In this document: in pieces, positions 54,468-63,952 of the stretch
How the letters are laid out: every line of letters begins with the position of its first letter
Position numbering within the stretch: position 1 is the stretch's first letter
The notes under the pieces: generated by a model
The model's database searches: none
Seen by the model: only the letters and a program-made list of their open reading frames with translations
What the model was told of the DNA's origin: nothing
Translations under genes and position numbers: made by a program
NCBI RefSeq assembly: GCF_000013765.1
Contig: NC_007954.1
Coordinates: forward strand, 4,481,907 to 4,545,906
Reading direction: 5' to 3'
Source: Shewanella denitrificans OS217
GTDB taxonomy: Bacteria > Pseudomonadota > Gammaproteobacteria > Enterobacterales > Shewanellaceae
Length of the DNA: 64,000 nt

Positions 54468-55295
54468 TCATAGAAAGACTTCGCTGTGGACTCTATTCTT
54501 AATTATGCTGGTGAAGGTATTGGTGGGGATGGAGGTCCATTTATCACTGGCTTTATCCAGTGGTTCAGACACCACGACTAAGCTGCCATTGGGGATAGGG
54601 TTACATTGTCCATTAAACTCATGAAAGCAGTCGGTATCGGCAGAGTAAAACTGTGTCATTGCCGCTTCATTATGGGCAAAGCGTAAGATGAATAATTTTT
54701 CGCCATCAGATAAGGCACAGGATAAATTCAGTACCCCTGCTTTATCTACCCCTTCTAACGCGGTTATTACCCGCCGCACCATTTTCTGCATGGCCTGTTT
54801 AGGTTGCTCCATCAGACCATAGGTTAAAGCCAAAAGAAAAAATGTCTCACTGTCTGTGGTTCCCCTAAGGTGTGGATAGAGTTCTGGGGCTATCTCTAGC
54901 TGTAATTCACGGCGAATTTTGTCGAAATGACTGACATGGCCATTGTGCTGAAATAACCAGTTCTTGTATTGGAATGGATGGCAATTGGTGCGCTGTACAT
55001 CGCCTGTGGTGGTGGCCCTTATATGAGCAAAGAAAATATGTGATTTGACCTGATGACATAAGTTTTTCAGATTCTCATCATGCCAAGCAGGCTTATCATC
55101 TTTAAATACCCCAGGTTCTGGGCGCTTATGGTACCAACCTATACCAAAGCCATCGCCGTTAGTACTTAACAGCACGCCGGCGGAACTGACATTGAGTTGG
55201 CTATGTAAACTTTGGGCAACCAAGGAGTGAGAAGGTTGAGTGACTAATGAGTCGAGGAAAATAGGCCTGCCAGAATAAGCTAACCATCTACACAT
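54468..55295 (-). CDS. Class II glutamine amidotransferase-like protein (YafJ/EgtC type)
   Basis: The 275-residue protein starts MCRWLAYSGRP, placing Cys2 as the Ntn nucleophile. DGFGIGWY, HIRATTTGDVQRTNCHPF and WLFQHNGH are family marks. It is a lone glutaminase domain that supplies ammonia or hydrolyses a gamma-glutamyl bond. It follows the RimK-like ligase by 21 bp in the same operon, which suggests work on a gamma- or alpha-glutamyl compound. Confidence 0.88.
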   Translation of the reverse strand: MCRWLAYSGRPIFLDSLVTQPSHSLVAQSLHSQLNVSSAGVLLSTNGDGFGIGWYHKRPEPGVFKDDKPAWHDENLKNLCHQVKSHIFFAHIRATTTGDVQRTNCHPFQYKNWLFQHNGHVSHFDKIRRELQLEIAPELYPHLRGTTDSETFFLLALTYGLMEQPKQAMQKMVRRVITALEGVDKAGVLNLSCALSDGEKLFILRFAHNEAAMTQFYSADTDCFHEFNGQCNPIPNGSLVVVSEPLDKASDKWTSIPTNTFTSIIKNRVHSEVFL

Positions 55296-55316
55296 TTGCG
55301 TTATCTCCTAGTGTTT

Positions 55317-56225
55317 CTAATATTTGCTACGCCCTTGATAAAAAGCCTCAGCATGCTGGACGGTATAATCGATAATGTCGGCGGCCACATCGCGCAGGGT
55401 GATTGCTTCTATGCCTTGCTCGCCAGTAAAGTCGGGGGAAACATTGATTTCTAACAACAAGGGGCCTCGGTTAGAGCGGACAAAATCCACCCCTGCCACA
55501 TGAACCCCTATGCTTTGAGTCGCTTTTAGCACTAATTCTTGTTCATCTGCACTGAGCGTGACTGCTGATGAATGCGCCCCTAAGGATACGTTGGCCCTAA
55601 AATCATCATCTTGTGAATCCCTTTGCATCGCGGCGACCACTCTGTTGCCCACCACAAATGCCCTAACATCATGGCCGGCGGCTTCTGCAATAAACTCTTG
55701 GATAAGGTAACTCACTCCCGCAAGAGAAAATGTTTTGCATAAGTTGTCGACTTCTTTGTGTGTCCTTGCCAGAAACACCCCAGTGCCTTCGGTGCTTTCT
55801 ATGAGTTTAACCACCAGCGGCAATTGCAGCTGCTGCATAATGGCGTTAAAAAAATCCGGCGTATAGGCGATGGCTGTGGTTGGAAAAGGCAGTCCTTTAC
55901 TGAGCAGATGCTGCAGACACTTAAGTTTATCTCTACCCAGGCGCAAAGCCTCAGGGGACTCACTGACATAGGTATTGGAACAGATAAATTGCTGCAGAAG
56001 ATTAATCCCATAATCCGTATAGGAGACATTGAGCCGTGGAATAATGGCGTCAAAATGATGCGTGATTAATTCATTCTGATAGTAAATATCCGCCACACTG
56101 GGCCTTAGTGCGATACTCATCTGACGCAAATCGAGTAGGTTGGCACTGTGTCCCTTTTTACGAGCCGTGGCAACTAAGCGGCTATCATCCGCGGCCTGAT
56201 TGGTTGTGAGTATGGCTATCTTCAT
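55317..56225 (-). CDS. RimK-like ATP-grasp ligase
   Basis: The 302-residue ATP-grasp protein has LRLGRDKLKCLQHLLSKGLP, PLVVKLIESTEGTGVFLA, LIQEFIAEAAGHDVRAFVVG and LLLEINVSPDF, the set shared with RimK, CphA-like and LysX/ArgX ligases. It makes a peptide bond through an acyl phosphate, typically adding glutamate. It has no ribosomal target evidence. The divergent asparagine-synthetase-like gene and the co-transcribed glutaminase suggest a small dipeptide or osmolyte pathway (inference). Confidence 0.88.
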   Translation of the reverse strand: MKIAILTTNQAADDSRLVATARKKGHSANLLDLRQMSIALRPSVADIYYQNELITHHFDAIIPRLNVSYTDYGINLLQQFICSNTYVSESPEALRLGRDKLKCLQHLLSKGLPFPTTAIAYTPDFFNAIMQQLQLPLVVKLIESTEGTGVFLARTHKEVDNLCKTFSLAGVSYLIQEFIAEAAGHDVRAFVVGNRVVAAMQRDSQDDDFRANVSLGAHSSAVTLSADEQELVLKATQSIGVHVAGVDFVRSNRGPLLLEINVSPDFTGEQGIEAITLRDVAADIIDYTVQHAEAFYQGRSKY

Positions 56226-56411
56226 GATTGCTTCTACTATTTAATTTATAACCTGAATGAGAAAGTGTAGCAGTCAGCGTCGATAACCGCGGCGGCATTC
56301 ACTCATTTCATGGGGGGTAGCGGGGGGAAATCTGGCTTATTTATCTGAGTTTCCTTGAGAAGCTGCAGTTTTTTACTAAGTTAATACAACAGTAGATCAA
56401 AGGGAGAGAGT

Positions 56412-58208
56412 ATGTGCGGCCTTGCCGGAGAAATAGCCTTTGCAGGCGAAGCTGACGTGAACCAGGTGGCTCGAATGTTAACCAAGCTTGCACCTAGAGG
56501 GCCTGATGGAACCGGGGTTTTTAGTCAGGGGCGCTGCTGTTTCGGTCATAGACGCCTTAAAATTATCGACCTGTCTGAGCAAGGATCTCAGCCCATGGTG
56601 GATGCCACCTTAGGGCTAACCTTGGTTTTTAATGGCTGTATCTATAATTACCGCGCCTTACGGGAGCAATTGATACATCTGGGTTATCAATTCTTTTCCT
56701 CCAGTGACACTGAAGTCATATTGAAAGCCTATGACCATTGGGGTGAGTCTTGTGTAAATCAGTTTAATGGCATGTTTTCTTTCGCTATTTATGAGCGCGA
56801 TACGGGTAAGGTTTTCTTAGCCAGAGACAGACTTGGCATTAAACCCTTGTACTACTTTATTCATGATAAGGGCTTAGTCTTTGCCTCTAGCTTACCCGCC
56901 TTATTAGTTCACACTGAGGCGAGTACCGAAATAGACTCAGTGGCACTCAATCACTATATGTGTTTTCGCGCCATAGTGACTGAGCACACCTTGTTTAAGG
57001 GCATCAAAAAGCTCCAACCAGGTCATTGGATGACAATATCTGCCGCTGGAGAGATTAACCAACAGAGCTATTGGCAACTGGATAACAGTGATACCGAGCA
57101 ATATCAGATGTCACAGCCGTCAGCAGAGGCAATGAGTGAAGAGCTGTGGTCACAGCAACTCGAACAAGCCTTGTATGACAGTGTCAGGCGCAGATTAGAG
57201 GCTGATGTTCCTGTGGGAGTCTTGTTATCTGGTGGATTGGACTCCTCACTTTTAGTGGGGCTAATGCATGAACTAGGGCAAAAACAAATCCATACCTTCT
57301 CCATTGGTTTCGATGATGTGGCGGATGAACTCGGTAATGAATTTATTTATTCTGATGTGATAGCAGAACATTACCAGACCAAGCACCAAAAAATACAGGT
57401 TAATCACGCAGAGCTGCTGCAACATCTTCCCGATTGCATCCTTGCTATGTCTGAACCTATGGTTTCCCATGATGTTATTGGCTTTTACTTGTTATCAAAA
57501 ACCGTCAGTCAGCATGTCAAAGTGGTACAGAGTGGTCAGGGGGCCGACGAAGTGTTCGCTGGCTATCATTGGTATCCACCTATGGTCGATGCCAGTGAGC
57601 AAATGGCGGCCCAAGTGTATCAGGACAATTATTTTTCTTGGCAATATGGTGAGTATCAGCAGTTGGTGACGCCTAAGATGGCCGATGGCGATCATGCGGG
57701 AGATTTTGTTCGTGATTACTTTGCTCAGTGCAAAGCGACTCATGCCATAGATAAAGCCTTAATGCTAGATACCTTAGTCATGCTGGTTGATGATCCCGTC
57801 AAGCGAGTCGATAACATGACCATGGCCTTTGGCCTTGAAGCTAGGGTGCCATTTCTCGATCATAAGCTGGTGGAGCTCGCCAGCCGAATGCCTTATCAGC
57901 TTAAGATTAAAGATGGCGGCAAGTATTTATTAAAGCAGATGGCGCGAAAGCTTATCCCCAACCAAGTCATAGACAGACCTAAGGGGTACTTTCCTGTACC
58001 TGGACTTAGGAACATGCAAGGGCCCTACCTAGCGCTCGCTAAACAAGTGTTTAGTGAACCCATCGCCAGAACACGGGGGATATTCAACTTAGATTATATC
58101 GATACCATGCTGGCCTCTCCCGAGCAGCAGTTGACTCGTTTCGGTTCGCGCTTATGGCAAGTGACGTTATTAGAACTTTGGCTACAGTTACACTTAGATA
58201 ATCGCTGA
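56412..58208 (+). CDS. Asparagine-synthetase-type amidotransferase, NAGGN amidotransferase-like
   Basis: The protein has 598 residues. The glutaminase domain starts MCGLAGEIAFAGEADVNQVA with Cys2, then RGPDGTG, GHRRLKIIDLSEQGSQPMVD and VFNGCIYNYR. The synthetase domain has the PP-loop VLLSGGLDSSLLVGL. The N-terminal sequence closely follows N-acetylglutaminylglutamine amidotransferases, which amidate an osmoprotectant dipeptide. That gene normally has the NAGGN synthetase (ATP-grasp plus GNAT) beside it; here none is present downstream, but a RimK-like ATP-grasp gene is divergent. A strong ribosome site (AAAGGGAGAGAGT) precedes the ATG. Confidence 0.88.
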   Translation: MCGLAGEIAFAGEADVNQVARMLTKLAPRGPDGTGVFSQGRCCFGHRRLKIIDLSEQGSQPMVDATLGLTLVFNGCIYNYRALREQLIHLGYQFFSSSDTEVILKAYDHWGESCVNQFNGMFSFAIYERDTGKVFLARDRLGIKPLYYFIHDKGLVFASSLPALLVHTEASTEIDSVALNHYMCFRAIVTEHTLFKGIKKLQPGHWMTISAAGEINQQSYWQLDNSDTEQYQMSQPSAEAMSEELWSQQLEQALYDSVRRRLEADVPVGVLLSGGLDSSLLVGLMHELGQKQIHTFSIGFDDVADELGNEFIYSDVIAEHYQTKHQKIQVNHAELLQHLPDCILAMSEPMVSHDVIGFYLLSKTVSQHVKVVQSGQGADEVFAGYHWYPPMVDASEQMAAQVYQDNYFSWQYGEYQQLVTPKMADGDHAGDFVRDYFAQCKATHAIDKALMLDTLVMLVDDPVKRVDNMTMAFGLEARVPFLDHKLVELASRMPYQLKIKDGGKYLLKQMARKLIPNQVIDRPKGYFPVPGLRNMQGPYLALAKQVFSEPIARTRGIFNLDYIDTMLASPEQQLTRFGSRLWQVTLLELWLQLHLDNR

Positions 58209-58270
58209 GGGATATAATTGCAGGGTTTTGCGGGGTTAAGCGCTAGCCCAAATTAGCTTAGTTTATGTCA

Positions 58271-58310
58271 AACCGATACTGGGTAGCCAGAGTCCAATAT
58301 CGGTTATTTT
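58271..58310 (+). terminator. Weak terminator after the amidotransferase gene
   Basis: Arms aaccgata (58271-58278) and tatcggtt (58298-58305) pair perfectly around a 19-nt loop, followed by attttat. The large loop makes it a weak candidate. Confidence 0.4.
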
Positions 58311-58315
58311 ATCTA

Positions 58316-58912
58316 TTAGAAGTTACGTGGTTGTTCTTGGATATACATTTGTTCAACTAGGCCTTGGCCTTGATCTGTCGAGCCTGTGCGTTGTTTGTAT
58401 TTAGCTTCGGCTTGCTGCATTCTAGCGCGTCCATTGCCCAATAAGGTTTGACCTTGTTGTAGTAGGCTTTCACCTTCGGCAACCTTGGTATTGCCGTCTT
58501 CAATTAACGCTTTAGCGTCAACGAACTTATCATCTGCATCTTCCCAGAGATCGGCTATATCTTCTAGCTGCTCCGTTACTTTAGTGGCCTGAATTCCTGA
58601 TTGAACATTGCTCAGGCTATTGGCTTTATTGATAAAAATCTGCCGTTGTCTTTGTGCTTCAATTCGCGCCTGTGCAAGCCGTCTTTCACCCTCTAAAATT
58701 TCAGCTCTACCTTTAGTTATCTGTTTTTGGCCGTCATTTAGGAGCTCTCTAGCATTTTTTACATCTTTATGGCCTTGTTCCCATTGTTGAGAAAGATCTA
58801 AATGTTGCTCGCTTTCCGCTTTTATTTTTGTGGCAAAGGTATGCTGGGTTGCAACACAAGCCGTCAGATTTATTACGCTGAACATCAACAAACTACAAAC
58901 CACTGCTCTCAT
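58316..58912 (-). CDS. Coiled-coil lipoprotein
   Basis: The 198-residue protein has a lipobox LTAC at residues 16-19 after a short hydrophobic signal, so it is probably a lipoprotein. The rest is an Ala-, Glu-, Gln- and Lys-rich coiled coil with heptad-like repeats (ITKGRAEILEGERRLAQARI, VAEGESLLQQGQTLLGNGRA). I recognise no specific family; an envelope or periplasmic scaffold is likely. Confidence 0.75.
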   Translation of the reverse strand: MRAVVCSLLMFSVINLTACVATQHTFATKIKAESEQHLDLSQQWEQGHKDVKNARELLNDGQKQITKGRAEILEGERRLAQARIEAQRQRQIFINKANSLSNVQSGIQATKVTEQLEDIADLWEDADDKFVDAKALIEDGNTKVAEGESLLQQGQTLLGNGRARMQQAEAKYKQRTGSTDQGQGLVEQMYIQEQPRNF

Positions 58913-59080
58913 GTTTTAAGTCTCCATCATAGGGGGGAGAAAGCAGCGCAATTTAATCGGTAAGCCGCTCAAATAGCAATAGCTGGCAAGCTAAAAAATG
59001 ATGATAAAATGCCATAGCATAATCATCTCTTAATTAAGCTAGTTATCTGTTTTACATGAATTTATGCGATTTCATGTTAT

Positions 59081-59695
59081 CTATTTGATTGTCTGAAAGA
59101 AGTTGGCTATTTTAGCCTTAGGCAAGCGGGATATTTTATTGATGATATCTAAGGTGATTTGCTGAGTAGGGAGTCGTTGCTGCAGTAAAGACACTTGATG
59201 TAACCATAGATTAGCTGTCATGGTGGCATCGGCTAAGGCACGGTGAAATACGCCGTCGTTAGCTAATTGATGGTGCTGGATCAAGGTGCCGAGTTTATGA
59301 TTGGGGGCCTCTTGGCTTATGCGCCGCGATAACAATAGAGAACAAGCAAATTGGCCGCTATAACTGAGCTTATTGGCTGAAAACTCGGCATCTAAGAATT
59401 TCTTATCGAAACTGGCGTTATGGGCCACTAAATTAAATCCAGCAATAAACTCTGTAAATTGCCCCATCACCACGTTTGATCTTGGGGCATCTTTAAGCAT
59501 TTGATTACTAATGCCTGTGTATTGCTCAATAAAGCTGTTTACCCTTTGACCCGGGTTTATCAGTGCTTGAAAGCTATCTACCACTTGGCCATCAACCAAC
59601 TTAACCGCGCCAATTTCAATGGCGCGATCGCCCATGTCTGGGGATAAACCGGTAGTTTCAAAGTCGAGCACAACAACATTATTCGCCAGAGTCAT
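59081..59695 (-). CDS. DnaQ-like 3'-5' exonuclease
   Basis: The 204-residue protein has the DEDDh motifs: VVVLDFETTGLSPDMGDRAI (Exo I), NLVAHNASFDKKFL (Exo II) and HRALADATMT (Exo III). It is a stand-alone epsilon-type domain without the C-terminal polymerase-binding region of DnaQ. It may proofread, or trim RNA as in RNase T. It begins 41 bp after the mnmE stop, transcribed the same way. Confidence 0.93.
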   Translation of the reverse strand: MTLANNVVVLDFETTGLSPDMGDRAIEIGAVKLVDGQVVDSFQALINPGQRVNSFIEQYTGISNQMLKDAPRSNVVMGQFTEFIAGFNLVAHNASFDKKFLDAEFSANKLSYSGQFACSLLLSRRISQEAPNHKLGTLIQHHQLANDGVFHRALADATMTANLWLHQVSLLQQRLPTQQITLDIINKISRLPKAKIANFFQTIK

Positions 59696-59736
59696 ACTAT
59701 CTACGCCTATTTACCGAGACACTGTTTGCCGATACA

Positions 59737-61098
59737 TTATTTACCGATACAGAAGGAGCTAAAAATCTTACCGAGCAAATCATCTGAGGTGAATTTACCG
59801 GTAATTTCAGATAAGGCCATCTGGGCCATACGCAGTTCTTCGGCCAGCAGTTCTCCTGCAAGGTAGACCTCTAGTTGTTCTTTACCGAGTTGTAAGTGGC
59901 TGGCGGCTAATTCTAGGGCTTCCAAATGACGGCGACGAGCGATAAAACCACCTTCAAGATTACTCTGGTAACCCATTAATGATTTTAAGTGCTGTTTGAG
60001 TTCTTCAACGCCTAAACCGGTTTTCGCCGAAATGCGGTAAACATCAAAGCCTTGCTCTTGAGACTTCTCGAGCGATTCGCCAGTTAAGTCAGCCTTGTTA
60101 CGCACCACAGTGACCCCAAGTCTTGTGGGTAAGCGGTCAATAAAATCAGGCCAAATATCATGGGGGTCGACGGCATCTGTGGTAGTACCATCGACCATAA
60201 ACAAGACTCTGTCGGCGGTGGCTATCTCGGCCCAGGCGCGCTCAATACCAATTTTCTCTACAGTATCTAAGGTATCCCTAAGGCCTGCAGTATCGATAAT
60301 GTGCAGCGGCATGCCGTCTAAATGAATGTGTTCACGCAGTACATCACGGGTGGTGCCCGCTATTTCTGTAACTATGGCAGACTCTTTCCCTGCTAAGGCA
60401 TTTAACAAGCTTGATTTACCGGCATTGGGGCGCCCAGCAATAACCACTTTCATGCCTTCACGTATGATAGAACCTTGCTTAGCGCTGTCTTGTACTGTGT
60501 CGAGCTTTGCGATAATACGGTAAAGGGCATTGGCTATTTTACCATCAGATAAAAAATCCACTTCTTCATCGGGGAAATCTATCGCCGCTTCCACATAAAG
60601 GCGCAGGTTAGTCACTTGCTCAACCAGCTCATGCACTTCCTTTGAGAATTCACCCTGTAAGGATTGCAAAGCACTCTTGGCGGCTTGCTCGCTGGTGGCA
60701 TCGATTAGATCGGCGATGGCTTCGGCCTGAGTTAAGTCTAACTTATCATTTAAGAAGGCTTGCTCACTGAACTCACCGGGTTTAGCTATGCGCACGCCGC
60801 TGACTTGCATCACACGTTTGATCAGCATATCCAGCACGATTTGCCCGCCGTGACCTTGCAGTTCTAATACGTCTTCACCTGTGAAAGAATTGGGCCCTTT
60901 GAAGAACAGCGCTATACCTTGATCTATCACCCTGTCATCGGCATCTTTAAAGTCGCAGTAATCGGCGTAACGTGTCTTAGGCACTTTACCCAACACTGCC
61001 ATGGCCACATTAGTGGCTAAATCACCAGAAATACGAATGATGCCTACGCCGCCTCGGCCAGGCGCTGTGGCTTGTGCCACGATAGTGTCTGTTGTCAC
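59737..61098 (-). CDS. mnmE: tRNA modification GTPase MnmE
   Basis: I place the start at the GTG at 61098, giving 453 residues, the usual length, beginning MTTDTIVAQATAPGRGG (written here with GTG as Met) and with AGG seven bases upstream. An upstream ATG at 61137 would add 13 residues but lies inside the yidC terminator hairpin. Visible motifs are the G domain GRPNAGKSSLLNALAGKE, DTAGLRDT, and the C-terminal CIGK whose Cys is essential. With MnmG it modifies tRNA wobble uridine. Confidence 0.96.
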   Translation of the reverse strand: MTTDTIVAQATAPGRGGVGIIRISGDLATNVAMAVLGKVPKTRYADYCDFKDADDRVIDQGIALFFKGPNSFTGEDVLELQGHGGQIVLDMLIKRVMQVSGVRIAKPGEFSEQAFLNDKLDLTQAEAIADLIDATSEQAAKSALQSLQGEFSKEVHELVEQVTNLRLYVEAAIDFPDEEVDFLSDGKIANALYRIIAKLDTVQDSAKQGSIIREGMKVVIAGRPNAGKSSLLNALAGKESAIVTEIAGTTRDVLREHIHLDGMPLHIIDTAGLRDTLDTVEKIGIERAWAEIATADRVLFMVDGTTTDAVDPHDIWPDFIDRLPTRLGVTVVRNKADLTGESLEKSQEQGFDVYRISAKTGLGVEELKQHLKSLMGYQSNLEGGFIARRRHLEALELAASHLQLGKEQLEVYLAGELLAEELRMAQMALSEITGKFTSDDLLGKIFSSFCIGK

Positions 61099-61125
61099 GG
61101 GAATACCTGCTAATTTTTCAAAGGA

Positions 61126-61149
61126 AAAGGCGGCCATTAAGCCGCCTTT
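61126..61149 (-). terminator. Terminator after yidC
   Basis: A perfect 9-bp stem aaaggcggc/gccgccttt with loop cattaa (61135-61140) lies 40 bp after the yidC stop. Read leftward the stem is followed by a short T-rich run (TTTTCC). It overlaps the extra codons of the longer mnmE start. Confidence 0.65.
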
Positions 61150-61188
61150 CTATCTAACTACACAATAAATTATTTGCTGAGCTTGGGC

Positions 61189-62814
61189 TTATTTTAAGCC
61201 TTTTTTCTCAAGACCTGCATAAATAATCTTTTGCTGAGTGATGGCCACTAAGTTACCCACTAACCAGTAAAGCACTAGACCTGCTGGGAACCAGAGGAAG
61301 AATACCGTAAAGATAACAGGCATCCACTGCATCATCTTAACTTGCATTGGATCCATGGTTGGCGCTATCGGTTGCATTTTCTGCATTAACCACATAGACA
61401 CACCCATAAGTAATGGCAGCACGTAGTAAGGATCTTGAACCGATAAGTCATTAATCCACAACATGAATGGAGCGTGACGTAGCTCGTAGCTTTCTAGCAA
61501 TACCCAGTAGAGTGCGATGAAGATAGGCATCTGTAACAAGATAGGTAAACAGCCACCCATAGGGTTTACTTTTTCTTTCTTGTAGAGCTCCATCATGGCC
61601 TGACCCATCTTCTGACGGTCATCACCAAAACGTTCTTTCATGTCAGCAAGCTTAGGCTGTAGATTACGCATCTTAGCCATAGAGGTATACTGAGCCTTAG
61701 TCAGTGGGTATAACAAACCACGCACTGTTAAGGTGATTAAGATAATAGCGATACCCCAGTTAGTTACTAGTGATTGGAATATCATCAGTAACTTATAAAT
61801 AGGAATCGCTAACCACCATAGGAAACCATAATCTACAACGAGATTTAAGGTTTCTGAAATGGCAGAAAGGGCTTTTTGATCTTTAGGGCCCACATAAAAC
61901 TGAGCGCTTATGCTCTGCTCGCTACCCGGGGCGACATCATAAACAGCACCACGGAAACCTATGTTGGCAAAACCACCGGCACTGACACTAGAGAAGATGG
62001 TATTGGCATCTGTCGCAGGTGGGATCCAAGCGGATACGAAGTAGTGCTGTAACATAGCCGCCCAACCACCTAAGGTCGACTTGCTTAAGTTCATGTCAGC
62101 CATGTCTTCGAAGTCATACTTCTCATAACGCACATCAGAGGTAGAGAAAGCTGCACCACGGTAAGTCGGCATCATCATGCTACCTTCGGTAGGCTTGATG
62201 GTTTGCTTGATTTGACCGTACATCTGCAATTGCAGTGACTTATCAGAGGTGTTGTTTACTTGATAGTCGACGCCAACATCAAATTGACCACGAGTAAAAG
62301 TAAATACCTTAGTGTAACGAACGCCAGTATCAGTCACTAAAGTAAGTGGTACTGTGAGTTTGTCTTGGTCATCGGCTAAGCTGAAGTCACTTGAGGTGGT
62401 GGTGAATTGAGCGCGGCCTTTAGTGCTGCTATCAATACCATCACGGCCAATCAGGCCACTCTGAGCGATATAGTTAAAATCACTGCTTTGCTCGAGCAAT
62501 ATGAAAGGGTCATTCTTATCGATTTCAGTCTTATGCTTAACTAATGCTGCATAAACAATATCGCCACCCAGTGGATTAATTTTTATTACCAGTTGGTCTG
62601 TGGTGACATTGATAAGATTTGTTGAAGCCACAACAGCTGTACTCACACTGCCATCGGCTTCAGGTACATCTGAGCTAGTTTCAGCTGAAACGTGGGATTT
62701 AACTTGTGTTTGTGGAGCCGCTACTTGCGGCGCATTATCTGTTTGCCACTGTTGCCAAAGTAAAAAACTGACAAACAACAAACCGATAAGCAATATATTG
62801 CGTTGAGATTCCAT
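61189..62814 (-). CDS. yidC: Membrane protein insertase YidC
   Basis: The 541-residue protein has an N-terminal membrane segment ([18 protein letters not shown]), a large periplasmic domain and the conserved C-terminal insertase core ([40 protein letters not shown]). It inserts Fo c, lipoprotein and other membrane proteins. Standard neighbour of yidD and rnpA. Confidence 0.98.
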
Positions 62815-62817
62815 AGC

Positions 62818-63072
62818 CTATTTATTACACCTGTCATTTTTAGGAGGGACGGGATCGCTTCCGCCGGGATGTAAAGGGTGACATCTTAATATGCGTTTCA
62901 ATGCAAACCAACTACCTTTCGCTGTTCCGTGCAATTTAATTGCTTCGATAGCATAGTGTGAGCAAGTAGGATTGAAACGACATCGAGGTCCCATAAGAGG
63001 GCTGATGAAGAGTTGATAGCCACGAATTACCGTGGTAGCTAGCCATTGTAGCGGCGACTGAGCTTGCGCCAT
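62818..63072 (-). CDS. yidD: Membrane protein insertion efficiency factor YidD
   Basis: The 84-residue protein has the family core YQLFISPLMGPRCRFNPTCS, a Cys/His-rich tail, and RILRCHPLHPGGSDPVP. It overlaps the rnpA end by 34 bp and ends 3 bp before yidC. Confidence 0.96.
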   Translation of the reverse strand: MAQAQSPLQWLATTVIRGYQLFISPLMGPRCRFNPTCSHYAIEAIKLHGTAKGSWFALKRILRCHPLHPGGSDPVPPKNDRCNK

Positions 63073-63395
63073 AACTTCTCTATCAGTTTATTTAGGTCTG
63101 CATTTTCCATTTCCATCACGCCATTTCTGACTAACACAACAATATCCAAAGCTGGAATATCATGTTGATTCAAACGAAAACTTTCTCTTATCACACGTTT
63201 AATACGGTTACGCTGATTTGCCCGCTTAACGAAACGTTTAGCGACAGTTAACCCAAGACGTGGATGTTGCTCAATATTTGGAATAGCAAGCAGAGTGATT
63301 TCAGCAGAAGATGCTTTGATAGGATTGGAGAACACAGATTTAAATTGCGCGGGAGTTAACAAGCGTAACTCCCGCGAAAAGGTATAGCTAGTCAC
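63039..63395 (-). CDS. rnpA: Ribonuclease P protein component
   Basis: The 118-residue basic protein carries the RNR motif in KRANQRNRIKRVIRESFR and a start FSRELRLLTPAQFKSVF. It assists the RNase P RNA in tRNA 5' processing. It follows rpmH by 12 bp. Confidence 0.97.
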   Translation of the reverse strand: MTSYTFSRELRLLTPAQFKSVFSNPIKASSAEITLLAIPNIEQHPRLGLTVAKRFVKRANQRNRIKRVIRESFRLNQHDIPALDIVVLVRNGVMEMENADLNKLIEKLWRKLSRRYNG

Positions 63396-63407
63396 CTAGT
63401 TATCTAC

Positions 63408-63545
63408 TTACGCAGATAAACGAGCGCGACCTTTCGCACGACGACGTGCAAGCACCTTACGGCCGCCTACAGTGGCCATACGAGCGCGGAAGCCGTGAGA
63501 ACGCTTGCGCTTCAGGTTGCTAGGTTGAAAAGTACGTTTACTCAT
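63408..63545 (-). CDS. rpmH: 50S ribosomal protein L34
   Basis: The gene, 45 codons, runs from ATG at 63545 to TAA at 63408. It reads [20 protein letters not shown] and ends [11 protein letters not shown]. It is the first gene of the rpmH-rnpA-yidD-yidC unit and the last gene before dnaA, which should begin just outside the right edge. Confidence 0.98.
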
Positions 63546-63615
63546 GATGGCAATCCGTCTTTGTTAAGTGAATATTGCTTACCTCGATTTGAGGTAAGAG
63601 CAAAAAAGAGGCCGA

Positions 63616-63644
63616 ATTGTAATCACTTTAATAGCTAGCGTCAA
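63616..63644 (-). promoter_or_regulatory. Strong sigma-70 promoter of rpmH
   Basis: Leftward, TTGACG (complement of 63639-63644) and TACAAT (complement of 63616-63621) are separated by exactly 17 bp. It lies about 70 bp upstream of the rpmH start. Confidence 0.75.
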
Positions 63645-63727
63645 TAAGCAAAGCCATAATATGAAAAAATTCTGCCGATAAACTTTAAATCAATTCTGCG
63701 ATAAAAGCCGTTCCACACACAATAGTT

Positions 63728-63952
63728 TGTGGATAACTCTGTGCATCAACACAATATCTAGTGGTTCATAGTGTGTTTGAGCCGATCAAAGCGGGGGCAT
63801 TATAGATCAATCTCGATCCGATAAGAAAGCAGCAATTGCGTGTATTTGCTAAATAGATCCCTAAAAGTGGATCGGTTTTGATCCCGCAAGATCCCAGATA
63901 TCCACACCGAATGATCTCCTTGGGGATAATTATGTTTTAAAGGATAGCGATC
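63728..63952. other. DnaA-box and GATC cluster upstream of dnaA
   Basis: The spacer between rpmH and the expected dnaA gene carries an exact DnaA box (tgtggataa, 63728-63736), a near box (atatccaca, 63898-63906) and nine GATC sites from 63784 to 63952. It is likely the autoregulatory dnaA promoter region, possibly a secondary unwinding region. The rest of the 63546-64000 gap holds no gene. Confidence 0.65.
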
